Assembly (NCBI GenBank): GCA_910577675.1
Contig: CAJTOR010000010.1
Coordinates: 1 to 64,000 of the forward strand
Origin: an uncultured Lachnospiraceae bacterium
GTDB taxonomy: Bacteria; Bacillota; Clostridia; Lachnospirales; Lachnospiraceae
Direction of reading: 5' to 3'
DNA length: 64,000 nucleotides
In this document: one piece after another, positions 55,273 through 64,000 of the stretch
How the letters are laid out: each line of letters starts with the position of its first letter
Position numbering within the stretch: the stretch's first letter is position 1
The notes under the pieces: model-generated
Database searches by the model: none
What the model saw: the letters and a program-made list of their open reading frames with translations, nothing else
Told to the model about the DNA's origin: nothing
Position numbers and translations under genes: made by a program

Positions 55273-57933
55273 ATGGGCGGGTTTTCAAAAAATTTGAAAA
55301 TCAGGATTGTTATGATTGTCATCGTCGCAATGTGTGTGATGAATTTCTCACCGATGGCGGCATATGCGTCGGAGGGGGCAGCATTTGAGAAGGCGGTGAT
55401 GACAATAAACGGGAGGGAGCAGGGAGCAATCCGCCACCGGGGTGACGAACCGTTTGTTCTTGATTTGCAGTTTGAGGGTTTTACAGGGGAACTTGGCAAT
55501 ATCAACGTGAATGCCTTTTTTGATAAAGAAGGCTTCGCTTCTATAACAGCAACAGGTGCCGCCGTGGGCAAATATATTAATGCGAATGACAACGGGAATT
55601 ATTACAAAGCCGACAATCTGAATTCGTGGTATGCCGGGACGTATGAGGTAATTCCAAGGCAGGGTGCGTCCGGGATGACGATGGCGTTTGTACCTTCAAA
55701 TGAGCAGGCGCTAATATCCGTTGACTGGTACGGCGATGCCGGAGGGAACCTTAATGTCACCCTAAGACCAGGAAGCGCTGCCAGCACGGATTACAGTATA
55801 CTCCCGGATTTCCTTTATGCGAATGAGCATTCGGGAATCGGGACGGCGGGAGAGTTTGCAGTTTTTGCAAATTATTTTTTTGCTGCCAATGACTATGAAG
55901 GAAATATTGCGGTGCGCCGTGCGGAGCTTTTGGGCGGCGGGCAGTTTGGCGTGACTTCCTCGTGCAATGAGCGCGGCTATACCGGCAGTTATGTTGGGCA
56001 GATGGTAAGGGATGACTGGGGCAGGATTGTAAAGCAGGTAACCGAAAACCTGGTGCTTGGGACGGATGCCTCGGGAAACCAGATACGGGTGACAAAGGAT
56101 AATGGAGGGGAGTGGCTGGCATATAGTTTTGGGATGCAGCCAAGGAAGTTTTCTGCAAGGGATGATCTTGAGTTTGTTTTTCTTTTGGATGAATTGTTGA
56201 AAAGCCCGGCTGCGCAGAGTAAGGCGATTGATTTTGACAGGGCTTTTGGGGAGCTGGCAAATCTTGCAGGTTCCCTGATGGGAAGAAAGACACTTGGAAT
56301 AATAAGGCTTGATGATGGCAGTTTTGCAGTTAGCGGCAGGGAGGAGGAAGCACTTTCGCCGGACAGTGTTTCCGATATCGTGATTGAGGGAAACCAGATT
56401 ACGGTTATTTGTAAGGAAGGAATCAACAATATTGTGGGGATTGCGGCGGATGTGCTTGCGGATGACCGCCAGAATATTCATTTTAAGGGGGAGGATGGAA
56501 GTTCTGATTATTCCGTGATCCTCAATATAACCGGCGCAAAAGGAACAGCGTTAAGTCTTGACAATCCTTTTGTAGATATTGACGGGAGGGTGATCGACCC
56601 CGGATATGAAATATATGCGGGGAGGATATTATTGAATTTTGGTACATATGGCGGGGAAGTGCGGCTGGCAAAGACACATGCGGGCGCAGTGTTAGCGCCA
56701 TGTGCTTCTGTGACAGCGGGCAGTACGCATAATGGTTCTGTCATAGCGGACAGTGTTTATGTGGACGGGGAGATTCACAAGAACAAATTTCAGTGGTTTG
56801 ATCCGACCCCAACCCCGATGCCGACTAATACCCCAACGCCGACATCGACGGTTACGCCGACTCCGACACCTAGCGGAACCCCGACTCCGGGACCGACCCC
56901 GTGGACAAGTATTACACCGGAACCGACAAGTGAAGTAACCCCAACGCCGCCGGAGGAGGTAACCCCGACCCCGCCGGGAGAGGAGACACCAACCCCAACG
57001 CCGACGGAGGAAGTAACGCCGACTCCGCCGGGAGAGGAGACACCAACCCCAACGCCGACGGAGGAGGTAACCCCGACTCCGCCGGAAGAGGAAACACCGA
57101 CTCCAACGCCGACGGAGGAGGTAACCCCGACTCCGCCGGAAGAGGAAACACCAACCCCAACGCCGACGGAGGAGGTAACCCCGACTCCGCCGGGAGAGGA
57201 AACACCGACCCCAACGCCGACGGAGGAGGTAACCCCGACTCCGCCGGGAGAGGAGACACCAACCCCAACGCCGACGGAGGAGGTAACCCCGACCCCGCCG
57301 GAAGAGGAAACACCGACCCCAACGCCGACGGAGGAGGTAACCCCGACTCCGCCGGAAGAGGAAACACCGATCCCAACGCCAACCCCATTTTATAATATTC
57401 CGACGGAAAAGCCGACGGAGACACCAACTCCGACGCAAACACCGACAAGGGAATTAACCCCAACCCCGTCGCCGACCATTTGGACACCGCGGATTGAGCC
57501 GTCACTGACTCCGCTTCCAACGGATTTTGTAACCTCAACACCGGGAACAACTTTAACCCAGGAACCGCGACCGACCGATCATTCCGACACTCCGACACCG
57601 GACGTGCCAGTGCCAACACCGGAGATGGAGGTCTTTGAGCTACCGCCGGAGGAAACACCGCTCGGCACGCCGGATCCATCCAAACCGGATGAGGAAATAA
57701 CGGTGATCGATCCGGAGGATTTGCTGGAAATCCTTGATGATGTGCCGCTTGGCATACCGGTCGCACAGCCGGAGGATGATCCGGAGGAAATCGAGATTGA
57801 AGATGAAACGCCGGAGGGGCTTCCAAAAACAGGTGTGGCAAGTACCGGGCTGTTTGTTGCCATCGGTATGGCAATGATGTCATTTGGTGCAGCACTTGGA
57901 CTGGGTGGCAAAAAGAAAAAAGATGGCAAGTAG
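55273..57933 (+). CDS. LPxTG cell-wall surface protein with choice-of-anchor-A-like domain and Pro/Thr stalk
   Basis: 886 residues, AAAGGGGA before the ATG. A signal peptide (~1-35, IRIVMIVIVAMCVMNF) leads to a folded domain (~40-505) whose end (YEIYAGRILLNFG, GAVLAPCASVTA, NGSVIADSVYVDGEIH) is like the choice-of-anchor-A family of adhesin-like proteins. A Pro/Thr/Glu stalk (~515-790) contains eight 18-residue repeats. The anchor is LPKTG at 850-854, a membrane helix and KKKKDGK, so a sortase should attach it to peptidoglycan. No sortase gene is in the window. Probably an adhesin or surface spacer protein. Confidence 0.9.
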   Translation: MGGFSKNLKIRIVMIVIVAMCVMNFSPMAAYASEGAAFEKAVMTINGREQGAIRHRGDEPFVLDLQFEGFTGELGNINVNAFFDKEGFASITATGAAVGKYINANDNGNYYKADNLNSWYAGTYEVIPRQGASGMTMAFVPSNEQALISVDWYGDAGGNLNVTLRPGSAASTDYSILPDFLYANEHSGIGTAGEFAVFANYFFAANDYEGNIAVRRAELLGGGQFGVTSSCNERGYTGSYVGQMVRDDWGRIVKQVTENLVLGTDASGNQIRVTKDNGGEWLAYSFGMQPRKFSARDDLEFVFLLDELLKSPAAQSKAIDFDRAFGELANLAGSLMGRKTLGIIRLDDGSFAVSGREEEALSPDSVSDIVIEGNQITVICKEGINNIVGIAADVLADDRQNIHFKGEDGSSDYSVILNITGAKGTALSLDNPFVDIDGRVIDPGYEIYAGRILLNFGTYGGEVRLAKTHAGAVLAPCASVTAGSTHNGSVIADSVYVDGEIHKNKFQWFDPTPTPMPTNTPTPTSTVTPTPTPSGTPTPGPTPWTSITPEPTSEVTPTPPEEVTPTPPGEETPTPTPTEEVTPTPPGEETPTPTPTEEVTPTPPEEETPTPTPTEEVTPTPPEEETPTPTPTEEVTPTPPGEETPTPTPTEEVTPTPPGEETPTPTPTEEVTPTPPEEETPTPTPTEEVTPTPPEEETPIPTPTPFYNIPTEKPTETPTPTQTPTRELTPTPSPTIWTPRIEPSLTPLPTDFVTSTPGTTLTQEPRPTDHSDTPTPDVPVPTPEMEVFELPPEETPLGTPDPSKPDEEITVIDPEDLLEILDDVPLGIPVAQPEDDPEEIEIEDETPEGLPKTGVASTGLFVAIGMAMMSFGAALGLGGKKKKDGK
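56953..57384 (+). repeat. Eight 54-base tandem repeats coding an 18-residue Pro/Thr/Glu unit
   Basis: Each unit encodes EEVTPTPPxEETPTPTPT, with x being Gly or Glu. In order x is G, G, E, E, G, G, E, E, so a four-unit block of 216 bases appears to be duplicated. Units are about 90-98% identical in DNA. Arrays like this change length by slippage or recombination and set stalk length. Confidence 0.92.
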
Positions 57934-57946
57934 AATATAAAAGTAT

Positions 57947-57985
57947 AATATCTGCCGCGCAGCTTGTCTGTGTGGCAGATATTTT
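57947..57985 (+). terminator. Terminator after the LPxTG gene
   Basis: AATATCTGCC pairs with GGCAGATATT (10 bp perfect), then TTGTTAT. Confidence 0.75.
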
Positions 57986-58173
57986 GTTATATATTTGGTT
58001 CGGATAACTTATGCTGTCAAAATATCATGACAATATCAAAAAAATGGAAGTATTGCTTGACTTTCGCAGTCGAAATATATATAATATTTCTATATGTGTC
58101 ATATAAGGGTTTTTGGGCGCGCTAAAATGGGTTTTTTTGTAAATGATAAACAATATTTGGAAATGAGGTTTCG

Positions 58174-58503
58174 ATGAACAAATATCAGTTAATGTTTCCG
58201 GCTTCGCTCATTTTGATGGCGACGGGTTTTTTCCTTGGGATCTATGGTTTTCTGGCAGAAAACTGGTTTTTCTGTGTTGGAGTAGGTCTGTTGATTTCTG
58301 GGTTATTGCTGCTTGGGTCTTGGATTACGAAAGCGCATACTTATATTTGTAAAGATTGTTATATGAGGATTGATGTCGGAGTGGCGGAAGCCCTGCTCGC
58401 AAAACCGGCGGGAAGCGGTTGCCGGCGTATTTACTGCCCGAAATGCCATCATAAGACTGTGTGCAAATCAAGAAGAATCTCCCTTAGGCGCTATGTATTT
58501 TGA
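58174..58503 (+). CDS. Small membrane protein with zinc ribbon
   Basis: 109 residues, GAGGTTT before the ATG. Two membrane helices (~8-28 and ~32-50, FFCVGVGLLISGLLLLGSWI) are followed by a cytoplasmic zinc-ribbon-like domain with paired CxxC (YICKDCYM and IYCPKCHHKTVC). No family name can be given. It lies alone between the LPxTG gene and the MATE gene, with no terminator seen before the next promoter. Confidence 0.75.
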   Translation: MNKYQLMFPASLILMATGFFLGIYGFLAENWFFCVGVGLLISGLLLLGSWITKAHTYICKDCYMRIDVGVAEALLAKPAGSGCRRIYCPKCHHKTVCKSRRISLRRYVF

Positions 58504-58575
58504 TTATGTCGGGGAGGTTTTTCTTTTCTATATCTGTTTTCCCTAAAATACTATTGTGGCATTTTTAAAAACTTA

Positions 58576-58604
58576 TTGACAAAATCAGAAAAACAAGTTA
58601 TGGT
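58576..58604 (+). promoter_or_regulatory. MATE gene promoter
   Basis: Perfect TTGACA (58576-58581) with TATGGT (58599-58604) after 17 bases; the start codon is ~90 bases on. Confidence 0.55.
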
Positions 58605-58692
58605 AATAGGACACGGTCGGGGAGGGAACCACGCACGGTGTTATTTTTTGATGCAAAAATGGAGTGGGGAAGGATGGAAGGGAGAAAATATA

Positions 58693-60087
58693 ATGCACGC
58701 GGAAAGCAGATTGAAGAAATATTTTGGGGACAAAGCATTCTACAAGATGGTGTTGGCAATTTCGCTGCCCATGATTATCCAGAATGGATTTACAAATTTT
58801 GTAAGTTTGCTTGACAATATTATGGTGGGTCGCATCGGTACAGAACAGATGTCGGGTGTGGCAATTGCCAACCAGCTTTTTATGGTTTTTAATATTACGA
58901 TTTTTGGCGGGGTTTCAGGCGCGTCCATCTTTGGGGCGCAGTATCATGGGCTTGGCGATAAGGAGGGGGTGCGCAACACTTTCCGGTTTAAACTTATTCT
59001 CAGTTTAGCGTTGACTGCGGTTGCCACGCTGCTCTTTTGTATGCGGGGGGAAATGCTTATTTCCCTGTATTTAAATGAGGATGGTTCGGGCGGTGATCTT
59101 ACGCGGACTCTTTCATATGGAAAAAGCTATCTGTATATTATGCTTATCGGGCTGGTGCCGTATGCCATTGCCCAGAGCTATGCGAGCACACTGCGCGATA
59201 CGGGGGAAACAAAGCTGCCGATGAAAGCGGGGATCGCAGCGGTTCTCGTCAACCTTGTTTTTAATTACATACTGATTTTCGGGAAGTTTGGGGCACCGAG
59301 CCTTGGCGCGGCGGGGGCGGCGATTGCAACTGTGATCTCGCGCTTTGTGGAGGTTGGTATTATTCTGGTCGCAGTGCACGGGAAAAAGCGTTTTGGCGAT
59401 ATTTTTGCCGGGATTTACAGTTCCATAAAAGTGCCTGCGGCGCTGGTTCGAAAAATAGCGGTTACGGGCACGCCTCTGCTTGCAAATGAAGCGCTCTGGT
59501 CGTTCGGTATGGCGACCATGAACCAGTGCTATTCCGTGCGGGGGCTTTCCGTCGTGGCAGCGGTCAACATTTTTTCTACGGCATCCAATTTGTTTAATGT
59601 GGTCTTTCTTTCCTTGGGGAGCGCCATCGCGATTATTGTCGGGCAGCAGCTAGGAGCCGGGGAGGCAGAAAAAGCAGTGGATACCGACCGGAAGATGATT
59701 GTTTTCTCCGTGATGAGCTGTCTTTTCCTCGGCGGGCTTTTAGCCCTTGCCGCACCGCTTATCCCGCATATCTATAATACGGAGGCTGAAGTCCGGCGCA
59801 TTGCAACGGGGTTACTTTGGATTTCCGCCAGTGTTATGCCGCTTAATGCATTTAACCATGCCTCATATTTTACGATGCGCTCCGGTGGGAAAACATTTAT
59901 AACTTTCCTGTTTGACAGTGTTTTCGTGTGGGTGGTAAGTATCCCGATAGCATATTCGCTGGCGCATTTTACATCCATGCCGATCCTGCCCATGTATGCA
60001 TGTTGTGTTTCGGCGGATTTTGTTAAAGCCATCATAGGTTTTATATTGCTGAAACGCAGGACATGGGTTAAAAATATTGTGGGGTAA
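58693..60087 (+). CDS. MATE family efflux transporter
   Basis: 464 residues from the ATG at 58693 (AAGGGAG upstream). Twelve helices in two halves of six, as in MATE transporters. Typical stretches are SLPMIIQNGFTNFVSLLDNIMVGRIG, NQLFMVFNITIFGGVSGASIF, and in the second half TGTPLLANEALWSFGMATMNQ and AIAIIVGQQLGAGE. These transporters export organic cations or drugs in exchange for Na+ or H+. The substrate is unknown. Convergent with citrate synthase. Confidence 0.93.
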   Translation: MHAESRLKKYFGDKAFYKMVLAISLPMIIQNGFTNFVSLLDNIMVGRIGTEQMSGVAIANQLFMVFNITIFGGVSGASIFGAQYHGLGDKEGVRNTFRFKLILSLALTAVATLLFCMRGEMLISLYLNEDGSGGDLTRTLSYGKSYLYIMLIGLVPYAIAQSYASTLRDTGETKLPMKAGIAAVLVNLVFNYILIFGKFGAPSLGAAGAAIATVISRFVEVGIILVAVHGKKRFGDIFAGIYSSIKVPAALVRKIAVTGTPLLANEALWSFGMATMNQCYSVRGLSVVAAVNIFSTASNLFNVVFLSLGSAIAIIVGQQLGAGEAEKAVDTDRKMIVFSVMSCLFLGGLLALAAPLIPHIYNTEAEVRRIATGLLWISASVMPLNAFNHASYFTMRSGGKTFITFLFDSVFVWVVSIPIAYSLAHFTSMPILPMYACCVSADFVKAIIGFILLKRRTWVKNIVG

Positions 60088-60099
60088 AACTCTAAAATA

Positions 60100-60137
60100 G
60101 GGGCTGTTGAATTGTCGTATTCAACAGCCCCCATTTT
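60100..60137. terminator. Bidirectional terminator between MATE and citrate synthase genes
   Basis: GGGGCTGTTGAA pairs with TTCAACAGCCCC, 12 bp perfect; T-rich in the plus direction and A-rich before it, so it can serve both convergent genes. Confidence 0.85.
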
Positions 60138-60142
60138 GATTG

Positions 60143-61513
60143 TCAATTTTTTGGACGTTTGTCCATCGGCACATAAGGTCTGCGCTCGTGTACGTTGACA
60201 TATGCCGGGCGGATAATCTTTTCTGCGGATACAATCTCCTCCAGACGGTGCGCGCTCCAGCCGACAATACGCGCAACTGCAAACATCGGGGTGTAAAGCT
60301 CCACCGGGAGCCCCAACATATGGTAGACAAACCCGCTGTAAAAATCGACGTTGGTATTAACGCCCTTGTACATCTTGCGCTGCCCGGCAATCAGTTCCGG
60401 CGCGAGGCGCTCAACAGTCTGGTACAGTCCGAATTCCTCGTCTTTGCCCTTCGCGTGCGCGAGTTCCGCAACGAATTTCTTGAAAACTTCGGCGCGCGGG
60501 TCGGAGATGGAATAAACGGCATGGCCGATTCCGTAGATCAGACCGGTATTGTCAAATTTTTCCTTATTTAAGATGCCGCGGAGGTAATCGGCGATCTGTC
60601 CTTCGTTACTCCAGTCCGTCACCTCTTTTTTCATGTCCTCAAACATCTGCATAACTTTGATGTTCGCCCCACCGTGCCTAGGTCCTTTTAGGGAGCCGAG
60701 TGCCGCTGCCATAACGGAGTAGGTATCGGTGCCGGAAGAGGTTACGACGCGCGTTGTAAAGGAAGAGTTATTGCCGCCGCCGTGCTCCATATGCAGGATC
60801 AGTGCGAGGTCGAGCACTTTTGCCTCCACTTTGCTGTAAGACTGGTCTGGGCGGAGCATTGTCAAAATATTCTCCGCGGTTGAAAGTTCAGGTTTTGGCG
60901 GGTGGATAAAAAGGGAATTGCCGACACTGTGACTGTAAGCATTGTAGCTGTAGACGGCAAGCATTGGAAACTGGCTGATCAGATTCAGGCACTGGCGCAT
61001 CACATTCTGGAATGAGATATCTTCCGCGGCATCGTCGTAGGAGTAGAGGGTCAAGATGCTTTTGGAAAGGGAGATCATCAGGTTTTCCGCGGGAGCTTTC
61101 ATAATAACATCCCTAAAGAAATTCTGTGGGAGCTGTCTGCGCTCACCGAGTTCTTCAAAAAATTCTGCCAGATCCTGTTTGTCCGGCAGTTCTCCGAAAA
61201 GCAGGAGATAGGCAACCTCCTCAAAGCCGAAGCGGTCCTCATCAAGGAATCCCCTGGTAAGTTCCTTCACATTGTAGCCGCGGTAATACAGCTCGCCCGG
61301 ACAAGGTATCTCCTGCCCGTCCACCTTTCTTTTTGCGTACACTTCGGAAATATTGGTCAGACCCGCCAGCACGCCCTTGCCGTTTAAATCACGCAGTCCG
61401 CGCTTGACATCGTAGCTTATGTAGAGATCCGGCTCGATTTTGTCCCTCTCCATACAGATGCGGGAGAGCTTGTTAATTTGCGGGGTAATTTCAAAAATAA
61501 TGTTTTCTACCAT
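60143..61513 (-). CDS. gltA: Citrate synthase
   Basis: 456 residues from the ATG at 61513, set by AGGAGG; the upstream in-frame ATG lies before a leader terminator. Family motifs: GELYYRGYNVKEL, EEVAYLLLFGELP, MEHGGGNNSSFTTRVVTSSGTD (catalytic His region), LGSLKGPRHGGAN (second His), and the C-terminal VNTNVDFYSGFVYHMLGLP with the catalytic Asp. It condenses oxaloacetate and acetyl-CoA, here probably feeding glutamate synthesis in an incomplete TCA pathway. No aconitase or isocitrate dehydrogenase genes are next to it. The leader structure suggests control by transcription attenuation. Confidence 0.96.
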   Translation of the reverse strand: MVENIIFEITPQINKLSRICMERDKIEPDLYISYDVKRGLRDLNGKGVLAGLTNISEVYAKRKVDGQEIPCPGELYYRGYNVKELTRGFLDEDRFGFEEVAYLLLFGELPDKQDLAEFFEELGERRQLPQNFFRDVIMKAPAENLMISLSKSILTLYSYDDAAEDISFQNVMRQCLNLISQFPMLAVYSYNAYSHSVGNSLFIHPPKPELSTAENILTMLRPDQSYSKVEAKVLDLALILHMEHGGGNNSSFTTRVVTSSGTDTYSVMAAALGSLKGPRHGGANIKVMQMFEDMKKEVTDWSNEGQIADYLRGILNKEKFDNTGLIYGIGHAVYSISDPRAEVFKKFVAELAHAKGKDEEFGLYQTVERLAPELIAGQRKMYKGVNTNVDFYSGFVYHMLGLPVELYTPMFAVARIVGWSAHRLEEIVSAEKIIRPAYVNVHERRPYVPMDKRPKN

Positions 61514-61543
61514 GGGCAGATACCTCCTGTTTTGGTTTAGAAT

Positions 61544-61587
61544 AAAAAAGCACTGCATAGCCAAGACGATAGAGGCCCATGCAATGC
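61544..61587 (-). terminator. Intrinsic terminator inside the citrate synthase leader
   Basis: On the minus strand GCATTGCAT pairs with ATGCAGTGC (one G-T pair) with an inner GCC/GGC stem, followed by six T, about 30 bases before the start codon and within the transcript from the promoter at 61609-61638. A terminator placed here stops the gene's own mRNA unless antitermination occurs. Confidence 0.75.
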
Positions 61588-61608
61588 TCCGGCACATATT
61601 GTATATTT

Positions 61609-61638
61609 ATCATACTAAAAAAGTGGGAGTGGTGTCAA
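61609..61638 (-). promoter_or_regulatory. Citrate synthase promoter
   Basis: Minus-strand perfect TTGACA (plus 61633-61638) and TATGAT (plus 61609-61614), spacer 18. Confidence 0.75.
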
Positions 61639-62041
61639 GGAAAATATGATTTCTTTCGGAAATTTATTTTTTTTTAATAACCACAATGGGTTTAGAAGAT
61701 CTATACAAATATAAGCTTCCCAAAGAAAATATTAGTGCAAAATATATTGAATATAAAGAATCTATATTGCAATTTTTCGTAAATTTTGGTAAAATAAGTC
61801 AAAGAAGAGAGGTGGTTAGAGTAAATTTAAACAAAAACGCATTTTATACAAACAATATTAAAACCCGGAAACAAATGGTAGAAGGGAGATAATGTGAAAT
61901 ATAATGCGGATGCACTTATTTTTCACATGGCTATTTGTGCAGAGAACGTCGCAGATAAGCCCTGCTCCGACAAGAGAAACGGCATTCGCAGCTTTCTTTT
62001 GCAGTTCCTCGAATGTAAACGTTCTCGGAATGGAGGATTTT
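61639..62041. other. AT-rich intergenic region before the chemoreceptor gene
   Basis: No supported gene. The first part (61640-61890) is AT-rich. From 61935 to 62027 the two ends GAGAACGT and ACGTTCTC are complementary and could close a ~90-base structured leader, with the gene's GGAGG right after it. It does not match a c-di-GMP or other riboswitch pattern I know. A protein-like frame on the minus strand here (TFEELQKKAANAVSLVGAG) has no start or ribosome site. Confidence 0.4.
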
Positions 62042-63504
62042 ATGAGTCTGGAAATTTTAAAAGGGGAAGAAAAGCGGATGAATTTAATTATGTTTATTTT
62101 TTTGTCCGTTATTCCGATTGTGGCATTTCTATATGTTCTGCTTTTTAATGGTGGTTCGGCGCGCGACAGTATTGTGCTGTTGATTACACTGTGTGGTATT
62201 TTGATTAGGGTATTGGAGAGGGGGCTTGGAAAATACGCAAAATACTTATACATATCTGCATTGCCTGTGATTGGGGCAATTGTGATAGTGGTAGGTACGC
62301 CCGCCTGTTTCGGCGCGATGGTGGAGGCGTACTTCCTTATTTTGTTCCTTGCGGTGCCGTACTATGACCTGTCCGTGATTAAAGTGTGTGCGGCAGCCAC
62401 CGTACTGCCGAACGTGATTGCAATGATTATGTTTAAAGAAGCGTATCTGGCAATGTATACTATTTCTATCTGGATTTTTGTGTGGATGGTATATGTTCTT
62501 GCGCTTCTTGTATCGGTTATGATTGTGATAAGGGCGCGCTCCCTGTTTATGGATGTGGAATCAAAGGAGCGTGAGGCGGAAAGGATGCTCGAAAATATTC
62601 GGGGGGCTTTTGAGGGGATTGAACAGTCATCAGGAAATATTTACCAGTCCCTCCATGGCTTTGAGGCGGGGACTGCGCAGATTGCCGCGTCCACGGAGGA
62701 GATCTCAAACAGTGCGGATGCCCAGATTAAGCGGGTGGAGGGGAGTATTGATATTTTAATAACCTGAATGTTATGATTGTGAATTCCGAGGAGCGCGTGG
62801 AAGATACAGTGGATAGCATGAGAAAGTTAAAGGGGAAGAATGAGGAGGGGATTCAGGCTATTACCGGTCTTTCCAACAAATTCCTCGAGAATATTGAATC
62901 GACCAAAAAAGCGTCACGGGAGATAGCGCTGTTAGCAGAGAAGTCCGGTTCCATCGGTGAGATAATCGAGAGCATCGGGCAGATTGCAAAACAGACGAAC
63001 CTCCTTGCCCTGAACGCCGCCATCGAGGCAGCCAGGGCGGGGGATGCGGGCAGGGGATTTGCCGTGGTTGCAGAGGAAATCAATTCCCTGTCCAATGAGT
63101 CTTCCATGGCAACAAAGAAAATCGATACGATTTTGAAAGACATTCTTGCAACGGTGACAGGAATCACAGGTATGATGGATTCAAACCGTGTAATTGTGGA
63201 GGAATCAAACAGTAAACTTGAGGATACCGTGCAGATTTTTAATGCCATCTTTCAGTCGTCGGAGGATGTTATCGGAACCATCCGACTGTTAAAGGAGGAG
63301 CTTTCCAATATTGTAAGTATCAAGGAAGAACTGCTTTTTGCGATCAATGAGGTGGAGGGAATTTCGAGGACTTCAGTGGAAAATACGGCGCAGATCAGCA
63401 CATCAACGCAGGATCAGGTATCCGGGGTGCAGGCGATTTTAGAGTCGATGGAAAAGATGCAAAAGGGGATAAAACAGCTTTCTGAAATAGTAAATGCAGC
63501 CTGA
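62042..63504 (+). pseudogene. Methyl-accepting chemotaxis protein, frameshifted
   Basis: The start ATG at 62042 has GGAGG 6 bases upstream. The first frame (to a TGA at 62765) codes six membrane helices and the beginning of the signalling domain. From about 62758 the next frame continues without loss to 63504, with the receptor hairpin tip QIAKQTNLLALNAAIEAARAGD and GRGFAVVAEEIN. Adding one A in the TTTAA run at 62755-62759 gives the smooth reading SIDILNNLNVMIV. There is no HAMP domain. Intact, it would pass signals from the membrane part to CheA/CheW; as written it is split in two. A sequencing error or a reversible slip is not excluded. Confidence 0.82.
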
Positions 63505-63694
63505 TATGCGGGAGCAGTATGGGGATATGAGGAAGTAGGAGAGGATTCCAAAAATTCTTTGACCATAATTGCAATTGCGAAAAACTACATGAATAGTGAG
63601 GATAATTCCATTTACATGATGGGGGTCATCCATTATAATGAAACCGGAATCTGGTTTCGGAATGATTTTTACCTTAAAAAAGGGGGAAATTGCG

Positions 63695-64000
63695 ATGACA
63701 ATCACGAATTGTAAAGTGAACCATCTGACTAACCCACTTGGCTTTGCGATGAAGCGGACAGTGTTTTCATGGACGGTCAGGGGGGCGGTTGGAAAGAAAC
63801 AGACGGCGGCGAGGATTATTGTCAGGCAGGATGGAGCGGTAGTTTTTGATACGGGGTTTGGACAGCTTCAAAGTTTTGCGGCGGAAGTTAAGTTCGCCCT
63901 GCTTCCACGCACGCGCTACACCTGGGCGGTCACAGTACAAACGGATGCGGGGGAGGAGGCGACAAGCGAAGAAAACTGGTTTGAAACCGGAAAAATGGGC
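63695..64000 (+). CDS. GH78 alpha-L-rhamnosidase, N-terminal part
   Basis: The ATG at 63695 has AAAGGGGG 7 bases upstream and the frame is open to the window end (102 codons). The sequence matches the N-terminal beta-sandwich of bacterial alpha-L-rhamnosidases: NHLTNPLGF, FSWTVRGAVGKKQTAARIIV, VVFDTGFGQLQSF, LLPRTRYTWAVTVQTDAGEEA, NWFETGKMG. The catalytic barrel lies outside the window. The enzyme would release L-rhamnose from plant or bacterial glycans. With the GH42 and esterase genes it suggests a glycan-degrading region continuing to the right. Confidence 0.8.
   Translation, partial: MTITNCKVNHLTNPLGFAMKRTVFSWTVRGAVGKKQTAARIIVRQDGAVVFDTGFGQLQSFAAEVKFALLPRTRYTWAVTVQTDAGEEATSEENWFETGKMG

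Noticed and set aside
56692..57895. Long minus-strand ORFs of 248 and 327 codons across the Pro/Thr repeat
   Set aside because: They are antisense readings of the 54-base repeats (Arg/Leu- or Pro/Ser-rich periodic sequence), with no ribosome site and no domain.
61686..61892. 68-codon ORF upstream of the chemoreceptor
   Set aside because: AT-rich, no ribosome site, no recognisable features.
61858..62253. Minus-strand ORF with protein-like stretch TFEELQKKAANAVSLVGAG
   Set aside because: No start codon with a ribosome site and it lies opposite the beginning of a well-supported chemoreceptor gene. Possible old gene fragment, but not supportable.

Overview
The window looks like chromosome of a low-to-mid GC, Gram-positive, spore-forming gut anaerobe of the Lachnospiraceae type (order-level call from gene content; genus not determined). 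Pointers are strong GGAGG ribosome sites, TTGACA/TATAAT promoters, the sporulation pair ytfI-ytfJ(gerW), an LPxTG surface protein, a fused SecDF, a CarD-family protein, and glycoside hydrolases typical of gut clostridia.

Layout. 1-441: 3' end of a group II intron (maturase C-terminus, domains V and VI) abutting the stop codon of an O-antigen-ligase-like gene (441-2435, minus). 2.5-4.8 kb: a large regulator with two HTH regions, convergent with a small secreted peptide gene; together they look like a peptide-signalling pair. 5.0-7.4 kb: a truncated phospholipase-C-like gene and a BspA-type leucine-rich-repeat protein. 7.6-11.4 kb: ferrous iron uptake (feoA, feoA, feoB, Cys-rich FeoB-associated peptide) with two matching inverted repeats that resemble DtxR-family operators; a DtxR-family gene lies at 13.5-13.9 kb. 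11.4-15.4 kb is a decayed stretch holding four gene remnants (metallophosphoesterase, WYL regulator, MmcQ/DUF3795, Rpn-like nuclease), an intact carD-like gene and a pair of tiny overlapping ORFs.

15.6-31.4 kb: YitT transporter-like protein, HtrA protease, a PHP phosphatase with rqcH, a tandem structured repeat, an inactive-rhomboid-like protein, two ABC-2 permeases without an ATPase, two unknown proteins, ytfI-gerW, then rpmB and the asp23-fakA pair. 31.5-42.4 kb: recG, a SpoVK/CbxX-type AAA ATPase, then a tight surface-glycan operon (GT-C-like membrane protein, glf, GT2, DUF2298 membrane protein) that probably builds a galactofuranose-containing polymer. 42.5-50.9 kb: DUF4397 protein, AraC regulator, tRNA-Gly(GCC), Nudix hydrolase, secDF, recJ, an unknown helical protein and a sigma-70-like protein lacking region 4. 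50.9-64 kb: GH42 beta-galactosidase, sialate O-acetylesterase-like protein, LPxTG protein with a Pro/Thr repeat, zinc-ribbon membrane protein, MATE exporter, citrate synthase with an apparent attenuator leader, a chemoreceptor gene broken by a one-base deletion, and the start of a GH78 alpha-L-rhamnosidase running off the end.

The best candidates for undescribed biology are the dual-HTH regulator with its secreted peptide (2.5-4.8 kb) and the sigma-like protein without region 4 (50.1-50.9 kb). Everything here was read by eye; family names are from motif recognition, not searches.
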